Shown here piece by piece: positions 36,509 through 44,912 of a stretch of DNA of 64,000 nucleotides; the stretch's first letter is position 1; every line of letters begins with the position of its first letter. The DNA is from Caulobacteraceae bacterium (GTDB lineage Bacteria; Pseudomonadota; Alphaproteobacteria; Caulobacterales; Caulobacteraceae), in contig CANJLH010000005.1 of NCBI GenBank assembly GCA_947475415.1, forward strand, positions 159,760 to 223,759, read 5' to 3'. The notes under the pieces were generated by a model. The model was not told the origin of the DNA and searched no databases. It saw nothing but the letters and a program-made list of their open reading frames with translations. The translations under genes and the position numbers were made by a program.

Positions 36509-37813
36509 CTAATCGCGTTTTCGGTTTGGGCCGGCGTATCCGAACAGATAAGCCGCCACCTTGCGGATCTGAATTTCTTCCGAGCCTTCGGTGATCCGAT
36601 AGCGGCGGTGGTGACGGTAGATGTGCTCGAAGGGCTTGTGGCGGGAATAGCCAAGGCCGCCGTGCACCTGCATCGCCCGGTCAGCGGCATCGCAACAAAG
36701 ACGGTTGCCGATGAAGTTACACATGGACACCTTGTCGGACAGCGTCCGCTCGATCTCCTTGTGGTCCAGTTGGTCCATCTCCCAGGCGGTCTTGCGGATC
36801 AACAGGCGCAGCATCTCCGCCTGGGTGGCCAGCTCCACAAGTGGGAACTGGATGGCCTGGTTCTCGGACAGCGCCCGGCCGAACGGTTTGCGCTCGCGGG
36901 CGTATTTGACGCTCTCGTTGATGCAGAACACCGCTGCGCCCAGGGACGAGGCCGCCTGGCGGATGCGGTTCTGGTGCACGAAGCTCTGGGCCGCGCCCAG
37001 GCCCTTGTCCACCTCGCCCCAATAGGCGTCCTCGGGCACCCAGACATCGTTGAAACTGATCCGCGGGTGGTCGGTGGGCATGTTGAAGGTCCACAGCCAT
37101 TCCTCGATCTTCAGACCGGGGCTGTCGGTGGGCACGATGAAGCAGGTGATCCCGTTGGCCTGACCGTCCTCACCGGAGGTGCGCGCAAAGGTCATCACAT
37201 GGCTGGCCACATGCATGCCGGTGGTCCACATCTTCTCGCCGCGGATGATCCAGCCGGGCTTGCCGTCGCGGCTCGCCCGCTCGGCCCGGGTCTCCATGAA
37301 AGTGGCGTCGGAACCGTGGTTGGGCTCGGTGAGGCCGAAGGCGGTCTTGATGTGGCCGTTGAGCAGCATGTCATAGTCGCGCGCGTACTGCTCCGGCGTC
37401 GCATAGGCCTTGAACAACAGCACCATGGGATTGTTGCCGACGATGGAATGCTCGTTCTGCAGGTCATTGTGAAGGCCAAGGCCCTTGGCGGCCAGATGCT
37501 CGCGGATCACCGCCAAGTCGTACTGGCCGCCGGCCTTGCCGCCCAATTCCGTGGGCCAGCCATAGCGATAGTGACCTGCGGCGTCGGCCCGGCGCTTGGC
37601 TTCCTCCAGCAATTCCTCCCACTCCTTGCGCGGCAAACCGCCGGCTTCCCAGTCGGTGCGGGCGTACTCGCGCCGGTGATCGAAAAACCGCATGTTGTCA
37701 TCGGCTTGTTCGAGTGGCTTGATTTCTCGCTCGATGAAGGTGTCCAGTTCACCCAGGTAGTTCATGAGGCGCTGTGGAACATTGAAATTCACGGCGTCGA
37801 CGGCAGGGGTCAT
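36509..37813 (-). CDS. Acyl-CoA dehydrogenase, LvaC/ACAD11-like
   Basis: Flavoprotein of 434 residues, longer than housekeeping acyl-CoA dehydrogenases. Motifs: FGLTEPNHGSDATFMETRA for the flavin/substrate loop, IRGEKMWTTGMH, and the C-terminal MQVHGGLGYSRHKPFEHIYRHHRRYRITEGSEE region, given here only as positions near residues 385-417. It is third in a three-gene unit (phosphotransferase, DUF6285, this gene), overlapping DUF6285 by one base. In Pseudomonas levulinate degradation, LvaC in the same arrangement acts on phosphorylated 4-hydroxyacyl-CoA, removing phosphate to give an enoyl-CoA. The same job is likely here, by inference from context. Confidence 0.88.
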   Translation of the reverse strand: MTPAVDAVNFNVPQRLMNYLGELDTFIEREIKPLEQADDNMRFFDHRREYARTDWEAGGLPRKEWEELLEEAKRRADAAGHYRYGWPTELGGKAGGQYDLAVIREHLAAKGLGLHNDLQNEHSIVGNNPMVLLFKAYATPEQYARDYDMLLNGHIKTAFGLTEPNHGSDATFMETRAERASRDGKPGWIIRGEKMWTTGMHVASHVMTFARTSGEDGQANGITCFIVPTDSPGLKIEEWLWTFNMPTDHPRISFNDVWVPEDAYWGEVDKGLGAAQSFVHQNRIRQAASSLGAAVFCINESVKYARERKPFGRALSENQAIQFPLVELATQAEMLRLLIRKTAWEMDQLDHKEIERTLSDKVSMCNFIGNRLCCDAADRAMQVHGGLGYSRHKPFEHIYRHHRRYRITEGSEEIQIRKVAAYLFGYAGPNRKRD

Positions 37814-38169
37814 CAGAGGGCCTCGTGCTTATAATTGGGTTGGTCGATAGCGAGTTGGTCCAGGGCGGAGGCCTTGAGTGCGGCGAGCAGGCCCGGAGTT
37901 TGGACGCCATACACTCCAGCGCGCAATCTGGCGCAAAGCTCGGCGCTCAGTTCTTCGTAACCTCCTGTGAACCCCAACAGTTTGGCGAAGCGATCCGCGG
38001 CTGCAGCTTCGATTTCGGCGCCTTGCGCCAGCTCCCGACCGATCAGCGCCACCGCATTGGCCGCTACGCGGGCCAGAAAGGCGTTGCGTTCGTCCAACTG
38101 CGGGCGGATCTCGTCGATCCAGGCGCCTACGGCTCTTGCCAGCTGTTCCGCGGTGGGATGGGTGATCAC
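37813..38169 (-). CDS. DUF6285 protein, LvaB-like partner of the phosphotransferase
   Basis: A 118-residue, mostly helical protein (HPTAEQLARAVGAWIDEIRP, RAGVYGVQTPGLLAALKASA) of the family usually found beside an aminoglycoside-phosphotransferase-like gene. It overlaps that gene by four bases and the acyl-CoA dehydrogenase by one. In size and position it matches LvaB of Pseudomonas putida, a small protein needed for LvaA kinase activity toward 4-hydroxyvaleryl-CoA. No catalytic motif is visible; an accessory role is inferred. Confidence 0.8.
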   Translation of the reverse strand: MITHPTAEQLARAVGAWIDEIRPQLDERNAFLARVAANAVALIGRELAQGAEIEAAAADRFAKLLGFTGGYEELSAELCARLRAGVYGVQTPGLLAALKASALDQLAIDQPNYKHEAL

Positions 38170-39164
38170 AGGCCGGCCTCGAAAAGATTGATCAGGTCAA
38201 TCTCGGCCTCGCTGACCCGGCGCCCGATCATCGGACGCTCAACCGAGTTTGTGAGACCGCTAGCCCAGCTGTCATACATGCGCATGCAGATCACCGCCCA
38301 CATCAGCGACCCCATCGCCTGCCAATAGCGCACGCGCCCAAGGGGGATCGCCGGGCCGCCGCCCTGTTCATAACCCGCCATCAGTTCCGCATAGTCGCCA
38401 AATCCGCCCACGGGCCGGTCCGGACGGCCGAATCGCCAGGAGTTGACGCAGATCCAACCTAAGTCTTCGGCCGGATCCCCCAGGTGGGCCATTTCCCAGT
38501 CGAGGACCGCCGCTACGCCGACGCCGGGGTCGATAATCAGATTTCCGTTCCGAAAGTCCCCATGCACCAGCACCGGCGCAACAGGGTCCGGCGCATTGAC
38601 GCGCAGGTGACGGAAAGCCAATTCCAGGATCGGACGCTCCGGGCCGATAGCGCGATAGAGCCTTTCGTAACGATCCAGAACAACCGGGGCGTCTTCGACG
38701 GCAAGACCAATCCCCGGCGGCGGCGGCGCCCCGTGGATCCTGGCCATGATCTCCCCACACTGGCGGGCCAGTCCCGGGCGGACGCTCTCATACGCCGGGT
38801 CGGTGACGATGCGTCGGCCCAGGGTTTCGCCGTCAATGCGGGATGTCACATGCGCTTCGCCCAGCCCATCGGCCTCGTCGCACAGGTGGATCAATGGCGG
38901 AACAGGCGCGCCTGCGGCGGCGGCTGCGCGCAGCAGCGCCGCTTCACCGGCCAGATTGACACTCTGAAAGCCAGTGGGATCGACCTTGGGGAAGGCCCGT
39001 CGGCGGAGGATCAGCCGATCGGGCTCGCCGGCGGCGTCGATGTCAAACGCCCAGGTTTCGAGACTGGCGCCGCCGGACAGGCGCCGGGCGTCGACCAGGC
39101 AGGCGTGCGGCCCGCGCAGGCGCGCCGCCAGTCGCCCCAGCCCAACCAGAACATCCGTCTCCAC
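38166..39164 (-). CDS. Aminoglycoside-phosphotransferase-like kinase, LvaA/ACAD10-type
   Basis: A 332-residue protein-kinase-like small-molecule kinase. The catalytic loop reads LVHGDFRNGNLIIDP (Brenner motif with Asp base and Asn metal ligand), followed by AAVLDWEMAHLGDPAEDLGW with the DFG-equivalent Asp. The family includes the kinase domain of human ACAD10/11 and bacterial LvaA, which phosphorylate the 4-hydroxy group of hydroxyacyl-CoAs. First gene of a translationally coupled unit with DUF6285 and the acyl-CoA dehydrogenase. Antibiotic phosphorylation is unlikely given this context. Confidence 0.85.
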   Translation of the reverse strand: METDVLVGLGRLAARLRGPHACLVDARRLSGGASLETWAFDIDAAGEPDRLILRRRAFPKVDPTGFQSVNLAGEAALLRAAAAAGAPVPPLIHLCDEADGLGEAHVTSRIDGETLGRRIVTDPAYESVRPGLARQCGEIMARIHGAPPPPGIGLAVEDAPVVLDRYERLYRAIGPERPILELAFRHLRVNAPDPVAPVLVHGDFRNGNLIIDPGVGVAAVLDWEMAHLGDPAEDLGWICVNSWRFGRPDRPVGGFGDYAELMAGYEQGGGPAIPLGRVRYWQAMGSLMWAVICMRMYDSWASGLTNSVERPMIGRRVSEAEIDLINLFEAGL

Positions 39165-39173
39165 AGCCGCGCC

Positions 39174-40325
39174 CTACCTTATCTTTCGGAAAAACGTCCG
39201 GACGTCGGCCAGGAACAGATCCGGCGCCTCCATGGCTGCGAAGTGACCGCCGCGGGGCATGTCGGTCCAATGGATGATGTTGTAGGTCTTTTCGCCAATC
39301 GAGCGGGGCGGCGGCGGAAAGGCCGGGTCTGGGAAGGCTGCAACTCCGGTCGGAATTTCCACGCGGGCGCCCTTGGCGATGGGTAGGTCGCGGACCTTTT
39401 CGCTGAAACCGCGATAGAGCCAGGTGGAGGTGACGAAGGTGTCTTGCGCCAGATAGATCATCACATTGGTCAGCAGATCGTCGCGGCTATAGCGCGCCAG
39501 AAGTTCCGGCTCGCCGGCGGCATTCTTTGGCAAGTCCGACCAGTGGGCGAACTTCTCTATGATCCAGGCGGCGACGCCCAAAGGGCTGTCAGCCATGGCG
39601 AAACCCAGGGAATTCGGGCGGGTCATCTGGACGTGGCTGTAGCCGCTCTCCTGGAACCGAAGACCATCTGCGCGCGCGGCCCAGGCCTTTTCCTCGTCCG
39701 TGACCGCGGCGGCGGCCCCAGAGAACATCATGTTCAGGTGAATGGCCTGGCAGTGCGCGGCATCCTGGATGGCGATGAGGGTGGTGACGATCGCACCCCA
39801 GTCGCCGCCCTGTGCGAGATAGCGGTCATAACCCAAAACGTCGGTCATCAGCCTTGCGAACAGGCTGGCGACCATGCCGGGGTCGATAGGACGCGCAGGT
39901 TTGCCGGAAAAACCATATCCCGGCAGTGACGGGATCACCACGTGGAAGGCATCCTCAGCCTTTCCGCCGTGGCCCAGCGGATCGATCAGAGGCTCAATCA
40001 AGTGCTGGAATTCCAGCACCGAACCTGGCCAGCCATGGGTGAGTATCAGGGCGCGCGCGCCGGGAACCGCAGATTTCACGTGATAGAAATGAATATCTTG
40101 TCCGTCGACGTTGGCGAGGAACTGGGGATATCGGTTCAAGGCCGCTTCCGCCGCGCGCCAGTCGTAGCCATCGACCCAGTATGCCGCGAGATCGCGCATG
40201 AAGGGGACATAGGCCCCGGCCGACCAGCTGCCGGCATCAGGCATGGCCTCCCATGGGAAGGCGAGCACCTTGGCCAGGATCGCGTCGAGCCGCGCCTGCG
40301 GCAGGTTCACATGAAATTCGCGCAC
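39174..40325 (-). CDS. Epoxide hydrolase (EHN plus alpha/beta-hydrolase domain)
   Basis: Opens epoxides to vicinal diols. The 383-residue protein starts with the epoxide-hydrolase N-terminal domain (REFHVNLPQARLDAILAKVL) and continues with an alpha/beta-hydrolase fold: oxyanion motif LTHGWPGSVLEF, nucleophile Asp in LAQGGDWGAIVT, and the catalytic His near WTDMPRGGHFAAMEAP. GTG 40325 is the chosen start, preceded by AGGAG about eight bases upstream; the open frame extends 158 codons further but that part overlaps the divergent lactonase gene and is not protein-like. It ends 9 bases before the phosphotransferase gene, so it leads the same transcript. Confidence 0.88.
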   Translation of the reverse strand: MREFHVNLPQARLDAILAKVLAFPWEAMPDAGSWSAGAYVPFMRDLAAYWVDGYDWRAAEAALNRYPQFLANVDGQDIHFYHVKSAVPGARALILTHGWPGSVLEFQHLIEPLIDPLGHGGKAEDAFHVVIPSLPGYGFSGKPARPIDPGMVASLFARLMTDVLGYDRYLAQGGDWGAIVTTLIAIQDAAHCQAIHLNMMFSGAAAAVTDEEKAWAARADGLRFQESGYSHVQMTRPNSLGFAMADSPLGVAAWIIEKFAHWSDLPKNAAGEPELLARYSRDDLLTNVMIYLAQDTFVTSTWLYRGFSEKVRDLPIAKGARVEIPTGVAAFPDPAFPPPPRSIGEKTYNIIHWTDMPRGGHFAAMEAPDLFLADVRTFFRKIR

Positions 40326-40395
40326 TGCACTGCTCCTTGGAGACGATCGCGCGAACGCTAGCCTATAGTCTCGACGCGGCAAGAGGAGACCGGTC

Positions 40396-41304
40396 ATGGA
40401 CATCCAAGTCATCACGGACGGGCTGGAATTCCCCGAGGGGCCGATCGCCATGGACGACGGCTCGGTGATCGTCTGCGAGATCAAGTCCGGCCGTCTGACA
40501 CGCATCACACCTGACGGACGAAAATTCCTGGTGGCCGAAACCGGCGGCGGGCCCAACGGGGCCGCGATCGGTCCGGATGGGGCGATCTGGGTGGCCAACA
40601 ATGGGGGCGCCTTCCAGTACGTGATCCGCGACGATCTCCTGATGTCCGGCAAGAGCGATCCCAACCACAAAGGCGGCCTGTTGCAGCGGGTGGATCTGTC
40701 GAGCGGCAAGGTGGAGACCGTGTTGGACAGCTTCGACGGCGAGCGGTTGATTGCGCCGAACGACCTGGTGTTCGACAAGCAGGGGGGGCTTTGGTTCACC
40801 GACCACGGCGGTGACGCGCCGGGTGTGCGACGGCTGGGCGCGCTGTATTATCTGGAGCCGGGTGGCAAACTCACGCGCCCGCGAGACTCAATGTTTTCCC
40901 CAAATGGCGTCGGCCTCTCTCCAGACGAGACCGTGGTCTATATGTGCGATAGTCACATGTCGCGGGTCTGGGCCTTCGACCTTACGGGGCCAGGCAAGGT
41001 CGCCTCGACCCGGGGACGGGGCCATGGCCGTGTCCTGGTGAATTTGCAGGGATATCAGCCGCTGGATTCTATGGCCGTCGAGGCCGATGGCCGGGTTTGC
41101 GCCGCCACGATCCAGAACGGCGGGATCACAGTGGTTGAAGCAGATGGCGCTGCGACCCACCTTCCGTTTCCCGACATCATGACCACCAACATCTGTTTCG
41201 GCGGCGAGGACATGCGTAGCGCCTGGGTGACGGGATCCTCAACCGGGCGGCTGTTCAAGACGCGTTGGCCGCGCCCGGGGCATCGGCTGAATTTCAACGC
41301 ATGA
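40396..41304 (+). CDS. SMP-30/gluconolactonase/LRE family lactonase
   Basis: Six-bladed beta-propeller hydrolase of 302 residues. The metal-binding positions of the family are present: Glu in LEFPEGPIAMDDGSVIV, Asn/Asp in LIAPNDLVFDKQGGLWFTD, and FSPNGVGLSPDETVVYMCD with the Asn and Asp of the third and fourth ligands. Relatives open sugar or other lactones. No signal peptide, so cytoplasmic. It diverges from the epoxide hydrolase gene over a 70-base gap that should hold both promoters. The lactone is unknown, but it could be formed by a neighbouring luciferase-like monooxygenase. Confidence 0.85.
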   Translation: MDIQVITDGLEFPEGPIAMDDGSVIVCEIKSGRLTRITPDGRKFLVAETGGGPNGAAIGPDGAIWVANNGGAFQYVIRDDLLMSGKSDPNHKGGLLQRVDLSSGKVETVLDSFDGERLIAPNDLVFDKQGGLWFTDHGGDAPGVRRLGALYYLEPGGKLTRPRDSMFSPNGVGLSPDETVVYMCDSHMSRVWAFDLTGPGKVASTRGRGHGRVLVNLQGYQPLDSMAVEADGRVCAATIQNGGITVVEADGAATHLPFPDIMTTNICFGGEDMRSAWVTGSSTGRLFKTRWPRPGHRLNFNA

Positions 41305-41307
41305 AGG

Positions 41308-41330
41308 GCCGCCGACAAGGCGGCATTCCC
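41308..41330 (+). terminator. Possible weak terminator hairpin after the lactonase gene
   Basis: Six-bp GC stem GCCGCC (41308-41313) and GGCGGC (41319-41324) with a five-base loop, starting four bases after the stop codon. The following bases CATTCCCTCTT-type sequence is only moderately T-rich, so strength is doubtful. Confidence 0.35.
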
Positions 41331-41429
41331 TCTTGCCTACGGCGCTAAACCAAAAATCAAGACAGGTTGCATAACGATTGGGCTCTATCTGTCGTCGTCG
41401 ACGGCGTGATTGTAGTCAAGGGTCAGATC

Positions 41430-41924
41430 TTGAACTTGGGCGGCCTGAAAATCCTGCTGGTGGACGACAACCGGCACATCCGGCTGGTGATGCGCGACAT
41501 TCTGAGGGCTGTTAACATCCGCGATGTATTCGAGGCCGGGGATGGCGCTGAAGGCCTTGAACTTTTGAAGAAAATCGAAGTCGATATCGTTATCACCGAT
41601 CTCTCGATGCGGCCGATGAATGGCGTGGAATTCGTCCGGGCCCTGCGCCTCGACAAGGAAAATCCGAACCCTTTCGTGCCCGTGATCATGATGACCGGCC
41701 ACGCCACCGCCAAGCGCGTCGCCGCGGCTCGCGATGCAGGGGTGAATGAATTCGTGGTCAAGCCGATCACCGGACGCAACGTGCTTGACCGCATCCGCCG
41801 GGTCATCGACGCCAACAGCATCTTTGTGCGCTCGCGGGACTATTTCGGTCCGGATCGCAGAAGGCGCGAAGACGCCGCCGAAACGGCTCCAAAGCGGCGG
41901 GCGTCAGACCAACATCTGATCTAA
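41430..41924 (+). CDS. Single-domain response regulator with basic C-terminal tail
   Basis: A 164-residue CheY-like receiver: LKILLVDDNRHIRLVMRDIL at the start, phospho-acceptor Asp in IVITDLSMRPMNG, Thr in MMTGHA and the invariant Lys in FVVKPITG. The C-terminal ~40 residues have no output domain but carry DYFGPDRRRRED, a motif I associate with a group of alphaproteobacterial stand-alone receivers. The frame opens at 41367, but TTG 41430 has the better ribosome binding site (AAGGG eight bases before) and begins right before the receiver. No kinase gene is adjacent, so its partner is not known. Confidence 0.82.
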   Translation: MNLGGLKILLVDDNRHIRLVMRDILRAVNIRDVFEAGDGAEGLELLKKIEVDIVITDLSMRPMNGVEFVRALRLDKENPNPFVPVIMMTGHATAKRVAAARDAGVNEFVVKPITGRNVLDRIRRVIDANSIFVRSRDYFGPDRRRREDAAETAPKRRASDQHLI

Positions 41925-43117
41925 CGGATCACCTTCCGCGACCTCAGTTGCGCAATCCGGTCGCCGGAATAGCCGATGGACGCGAGAATTTGGTCCGTGT
42001 GCTGGCCTATGTCCGGGCACTGGCTGGTGGGCTGCGCGGCCTGGGACCCATCGTCATTGAGAAAACCCACCGGCATCGCCGGGCCGCGATAAGTTCCGCG
42101 TCCGTCATTGTAGGGCACATCCACGAATGCGCCGGCGGCCAGGGCCTGGGGATCGTTCACCACCTCCGCGGTGTTCTGCACGGGCGCCCAACTGAATTCC
42201 GCGGTCTGGAGTTGGACATTCCACTCACTCAGCGTGCGTTCCCGGAAGATGTTGTCGAGGATCTCGATCACCTCGGTGTTGTGCTTCCGTCGGGATGCGG
42301 CGTCCTGGAAACGCGGATCAGTGAGAATTTCCGGGTGGCCTAGGACATCCAGAAACTCGAGCCGGGTCAGGTTGGCCGCGATCCAGCGGCCGTCGCTAGT
42401 GGGATAGAACCCGTTCATCGGGTTGACGTTGGCCGTGCGCGGCTGACTGGAGCCCACCCGCCCCACGGCAACCTGCATGGCCATGTCTGCGCCGCCGACA
42501 AAGACGGCCGATCTTAGTAGGGAGGTCTCCACCGCCCGGCCCCTGCCCGTTCGCTGAACCTCAATGTAGGCTGCGAGGATGCCGGCGACCAAGCCGGTGG
42601 CTGTGATGCGATCGCCCATCGCCCGACGGATCGGCGTCGGCTCGGCGCCCTTGACTGTCATCAGATGGGCCAGACCTGAGCGCGACCAGAAGGCGGTATG
42701 GTCGATCGCCCGCTGCTGCGCGTCGGGACCGGTGCTGCCGTAACCAGAGATGGCGGCGTGAACGAGCCTGGGATTGATCTTCGAAAGATAGGGCCAGTCG
42801 AGGTTCCGCCGCACCAGCTTATCGGAAAGCATGTTTGTGATGAAAACGTCCGCGTCTTTCATCAACGTCTCGATAATTTCGTGCGCTTCGGGCGTGCCCA
42901 GGTCCAAAGCCAGGGATTTCTTGTTGCGATTGTGCAGGTCCAGATCGGGATCGAACGGCAGGTCCTTCACCCCCAATCCCTGCATGATGTAGCGGCCGCG
43001 GTCGCCGTCGAGGGGCTCGATCTTGATGACGTCAGCGCCCCACTCGGCCAGCATGGTCGCCGCAACCGGACCGGCGGCGATCGAGGCCATTTCAATGACC
43101 TTCATTCCCTCAAGCAT
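41921..43117 (-). CDS. CaiB/BaiF (family III) CoA transferase
   Basis: Transfers CoA between carboxylic acids. The 398-residue protein has the opening LEGMKVIEMASIAAGPVAATMLAEWGADVIK-type signature (residues 2-32), the HNRNKKSLALDL motif, and a C-terminal region (MNGFYPTSDGRWIAANLT) normal for the family. The catalytic Asp of the family usually follows around residue 165-175; the segment IDHTAFWSRSGLAHL is in the expected neighbourhood but the Asp cannot be fixed by eye. It ends overlapping the response regulator stop by four bases on the other strand, and follows a luciferase-like gene, which may act with it. Confidence 0.87.
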   Translation of the reverse strand: MLEGMKVIEMASIAAGPVAATMLAEWGADVIKIEPLDGDRGRYIMQGLGVKDLPFDPDLDLHNRNKKSLALDLGTPEAHEIIETLMKDADVFITNMLSDKLVRRNLDWPYLSKINPRLVHAAISGYGSTGPDAQQRAIDHTAFWSRSGLAHLMTVKGAEPTPIRRAMGDRITATGLVAGILAAYIEVQRTGRGRAVETSLLRSAVFVGGADMAMQVAVGRVGSSQPRTANVNPMNGFYPTSDGRWIAANLTRLEFLDVLGHPEILTDPRFQDAASRRKHNTEVIEILDNIFRERTLSEWNVQLQTAEFSWAPVQNTAEVVNDPQALAAGAFVDVPYNDGRGTYRGPAMPVGFLNDDGSQAAQPTSQCPDIGQHTDQILASIGYSGDRIAQLRSRKVIR

Positions 43118-43149
43118 GCCGGCGTCCTCCCAACTGTCTCCAACGCTTA

Positions 43150-43995
43150 TTAAGCCAGCCCCAGTTCTCCGGCCAGCCTCCGCATTCCCTCCACCCGCTG
43201 ATTGAGACCGCCCTCGGGGCTGCTGGCCGCCACCGGTAGCACCAGGGCGTCAAATCCTAGTCGGGCGATTTGGGCACGATCCTCCCCAGTGGTGCGGAAA
43301 GCGTTCAGCATAAGTGTGAAGGCCCCCTGCCCGCCCAACTCAGTCCGAATCGCGCGCAGCTTGCTCACCAGGGATTGGGTGGCTTCGAAGGTTCGGTGCA
43401 CGCCGATCCAGCCGTCATTCCGCGCGGCCCGGCGCAGAGCAGCGTCGTTGTTCCCACCGACCAGAATAGGGATTGGCGGCGGCGCGGGCGCCATCTGCAC
43501 GCCCGGAAGATCATAGTTCGGTCCGTGGTGCTCCACCATCACGCCGGTCCACAGTTTGCGCAGGATCTCGATCATCTCGTCCATCCGCGCCCCGCGTCCC
43601 TCAAACCGCTCGTGCGCGTAGTCGAACTCCTCACGCATCCAACCGGCGCCAAAGCCCCCGTAGACCCTGCCTCCCGACATGTGCGCGGCCGTGGACAGAG
43701 CCTTGGCCAGGGCCATGGGTTCCCGCAGCGGAGCGATGTAGACGCCGGTGGTGAACCTCAGCGTCCGTGTGCTGGCGGCCATGGCGGCGATGGCCACCCA
43801 GCAGTCCGGCCAATGGTCTTCAGGACGCCACATGACGCTGCCGTCCTTGGAATAGGGATAGGGCGACTTCAGATCCCGCGGAAAGATCAGGTGATCGCCC
43901 ATGGAGATACCCGCGAATCCCAGATCTTCCGCCGCCTGGGCTAGTGGGATCAGCTGGTCAATCTCGATCATGCTGAAGTTCAGCCAGTATTCCAT
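43150..43995 (-). CDS. Luciferase-like (LLM) F420/FMN-dependent oxidoreductase, third of three
   Basis: A 281-residue luciferase-family TIM barrel. Motifs: QAAEDLGFAGISMGDHLIFP, RTLRFTTGVYIAPLREPMAL, GGRVYGGFGAGWMREEFDYA and PIPILVGGNNDAALRRAARN. It is followed at 32 bases by the CoA transferase on the same strand, so the pair is probably co-transcribed. It resembles the TIGR03619-type group; cofactor and substrate are undetermined. Confidence 0.82.
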   Translation of the reverse strand: MEYWLNFSMIEIDQLIPLAQAAEDLGFAGISMGDHLIFPRDLKSPYPYSKDGSVMWRPEDHWPDCWVAIAAMAASTRTLRFTTGVYIAPLREPMALAKALSTAAHMSGGRVYGGFGAGWMREEFDYAHERFEGRGARMDEMIEILRKLWTGVMVEHHGPNYDLPGVQMAPAPPPIPILVGGNNDAALRRAARNDGWIGVHRTFEATQSLVSKLRAIRTELGGQGAFTLMLNAFRTTGEDRAQIARLGFDALVLPVAASSPEGGLNQRVEGMRRLAGELGLA

Positions 43996-44104
43996 CGCGA
44001 GGACTCCGAAGGCGGCGCCTTGACGTCGGCGCGCTGACGGTCAGGAGTTGACCCAGAAGCGAAGCGGCGTCCAGACGTCAGCTGCTGGGATCGGGGAGAA
44101 CGCC

Positions 44105-44908
44105 TTGCGCAACTTTAAGGATCGGGTGGCGGTCATCACCGGCGCTGCCAGCGGCATGGGCCGCGCCACCGCTCTGGCTCTGGCCGGCGAAGGCGTACAC
44201 GTGGTGGTGGCTGACATCCACGACGATCGCGCAGCCGAGACCGCCGCCATGGCCGAGGCCTTGGGCGTACAGGCGCTGGCGGTCCACTGCGACGTGAGTG
44301 AATCCGCCCAGATCACCGCCCTGCGGGACGCCGCCATGGATCGCTTCGGCCGGGTCAACATCCTGATGAACAACGCCGGCGTGCTGCCGGTGGGCAGAAT
44401 TGAGGACCAGCCCCTCGCGAGTTTCGAGCGGGCGATGCGGATCAATTTCCTGTCGGTGGTGGCGGGCGTGCAGGCGTTCCTGCCGGCTTTAAGCACCGCC
44501 GATGAAGCCCACATCGTCAACACCGCCTCCTATGCCGGCCTGATCAGCTATGCGCCGGCCACCCTGGCTTACAGCGCCAGCAAGGCCGCCGTGGTCAATC
44601 TGAGCGAAGGCCTGGCGGTTTACCTGCGTCCGCGGGGCATCGGGATTACCTGCCTGTGCCCCGGGCCGGTCACGACCAATATCGGCGAACAGATCACCGT
44701 ACATGGCCAGATGCCCGAGGCTCTGGGCGAGTTCGCCACCCGCACGACCCTCCGCCGCGAGGCATCCGAGGTTGGCGAGATGGTGGTCGGTGCGATCCGA
44801 GCGAACCGGTTCCTTCTGGTGACCGATGAGCGGATGCTAGACGAAGTCCGCGATCACGGCGCCGATCCGGAGGGGTTCATCGGGCGGATCATAGCGACCC
44901 TGTCATAG
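44105..44908 (+). CDS. Short-chain dehydrogenase/reductase (SDR)
   Basis: NAD(P)-dependent alcohol/ketone oxidoreductase of 267 residues. The classical SDR pattern is complete: cofactor motif TGAASGMGRA, NNAG at VNILMNNAG, catalytic Ser in IVNTASYAG, and Y-x3-K in YSASKAAVV. The Asp at the end of the second strand (VVADIH) favours NAD+ over NADP+. The open frame starts at 44048, but TTG 44105 lies seven bases after GGGGAG and directly before the conserved NFKDRVAVITG. Its end is four bases from the convergent CoA ligase stop. Confidence 0.88.
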   Translation: MRNFKDRVAVITGAASGMGRATALALAGEGVHVVVADIHDDRAAETAAMAEALGVQALAVHCDVSESAQITALRDAAMDRFGRVNILMNNAGVLPVGRIEDQPLASFERAMRINFLSVVAGVQAFLPALSTADEAHIVNTASYAGLISYAPATLAYSASKAAVVNLSEGLAVYLRPRGIGITCLCPGPVTTNIGEQITVHGQMPEALGEFATRTTLRREASEVGEMVVGAIRANRFLLVTDERMLDEVRDHGADPEGFIGRIIATLS

Positions 44909-44912
44909 CCCC

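Noticed and set aside
39174..40799. A 541-residue open frame for the epoxide hydrolase, extending over the lactonase gene.
   Set aside because: The first 158 codons are antisense to the well-supported SMP-30 gene, low in conserved motifs, and a good ribosome binding site stands before GTG 40325.
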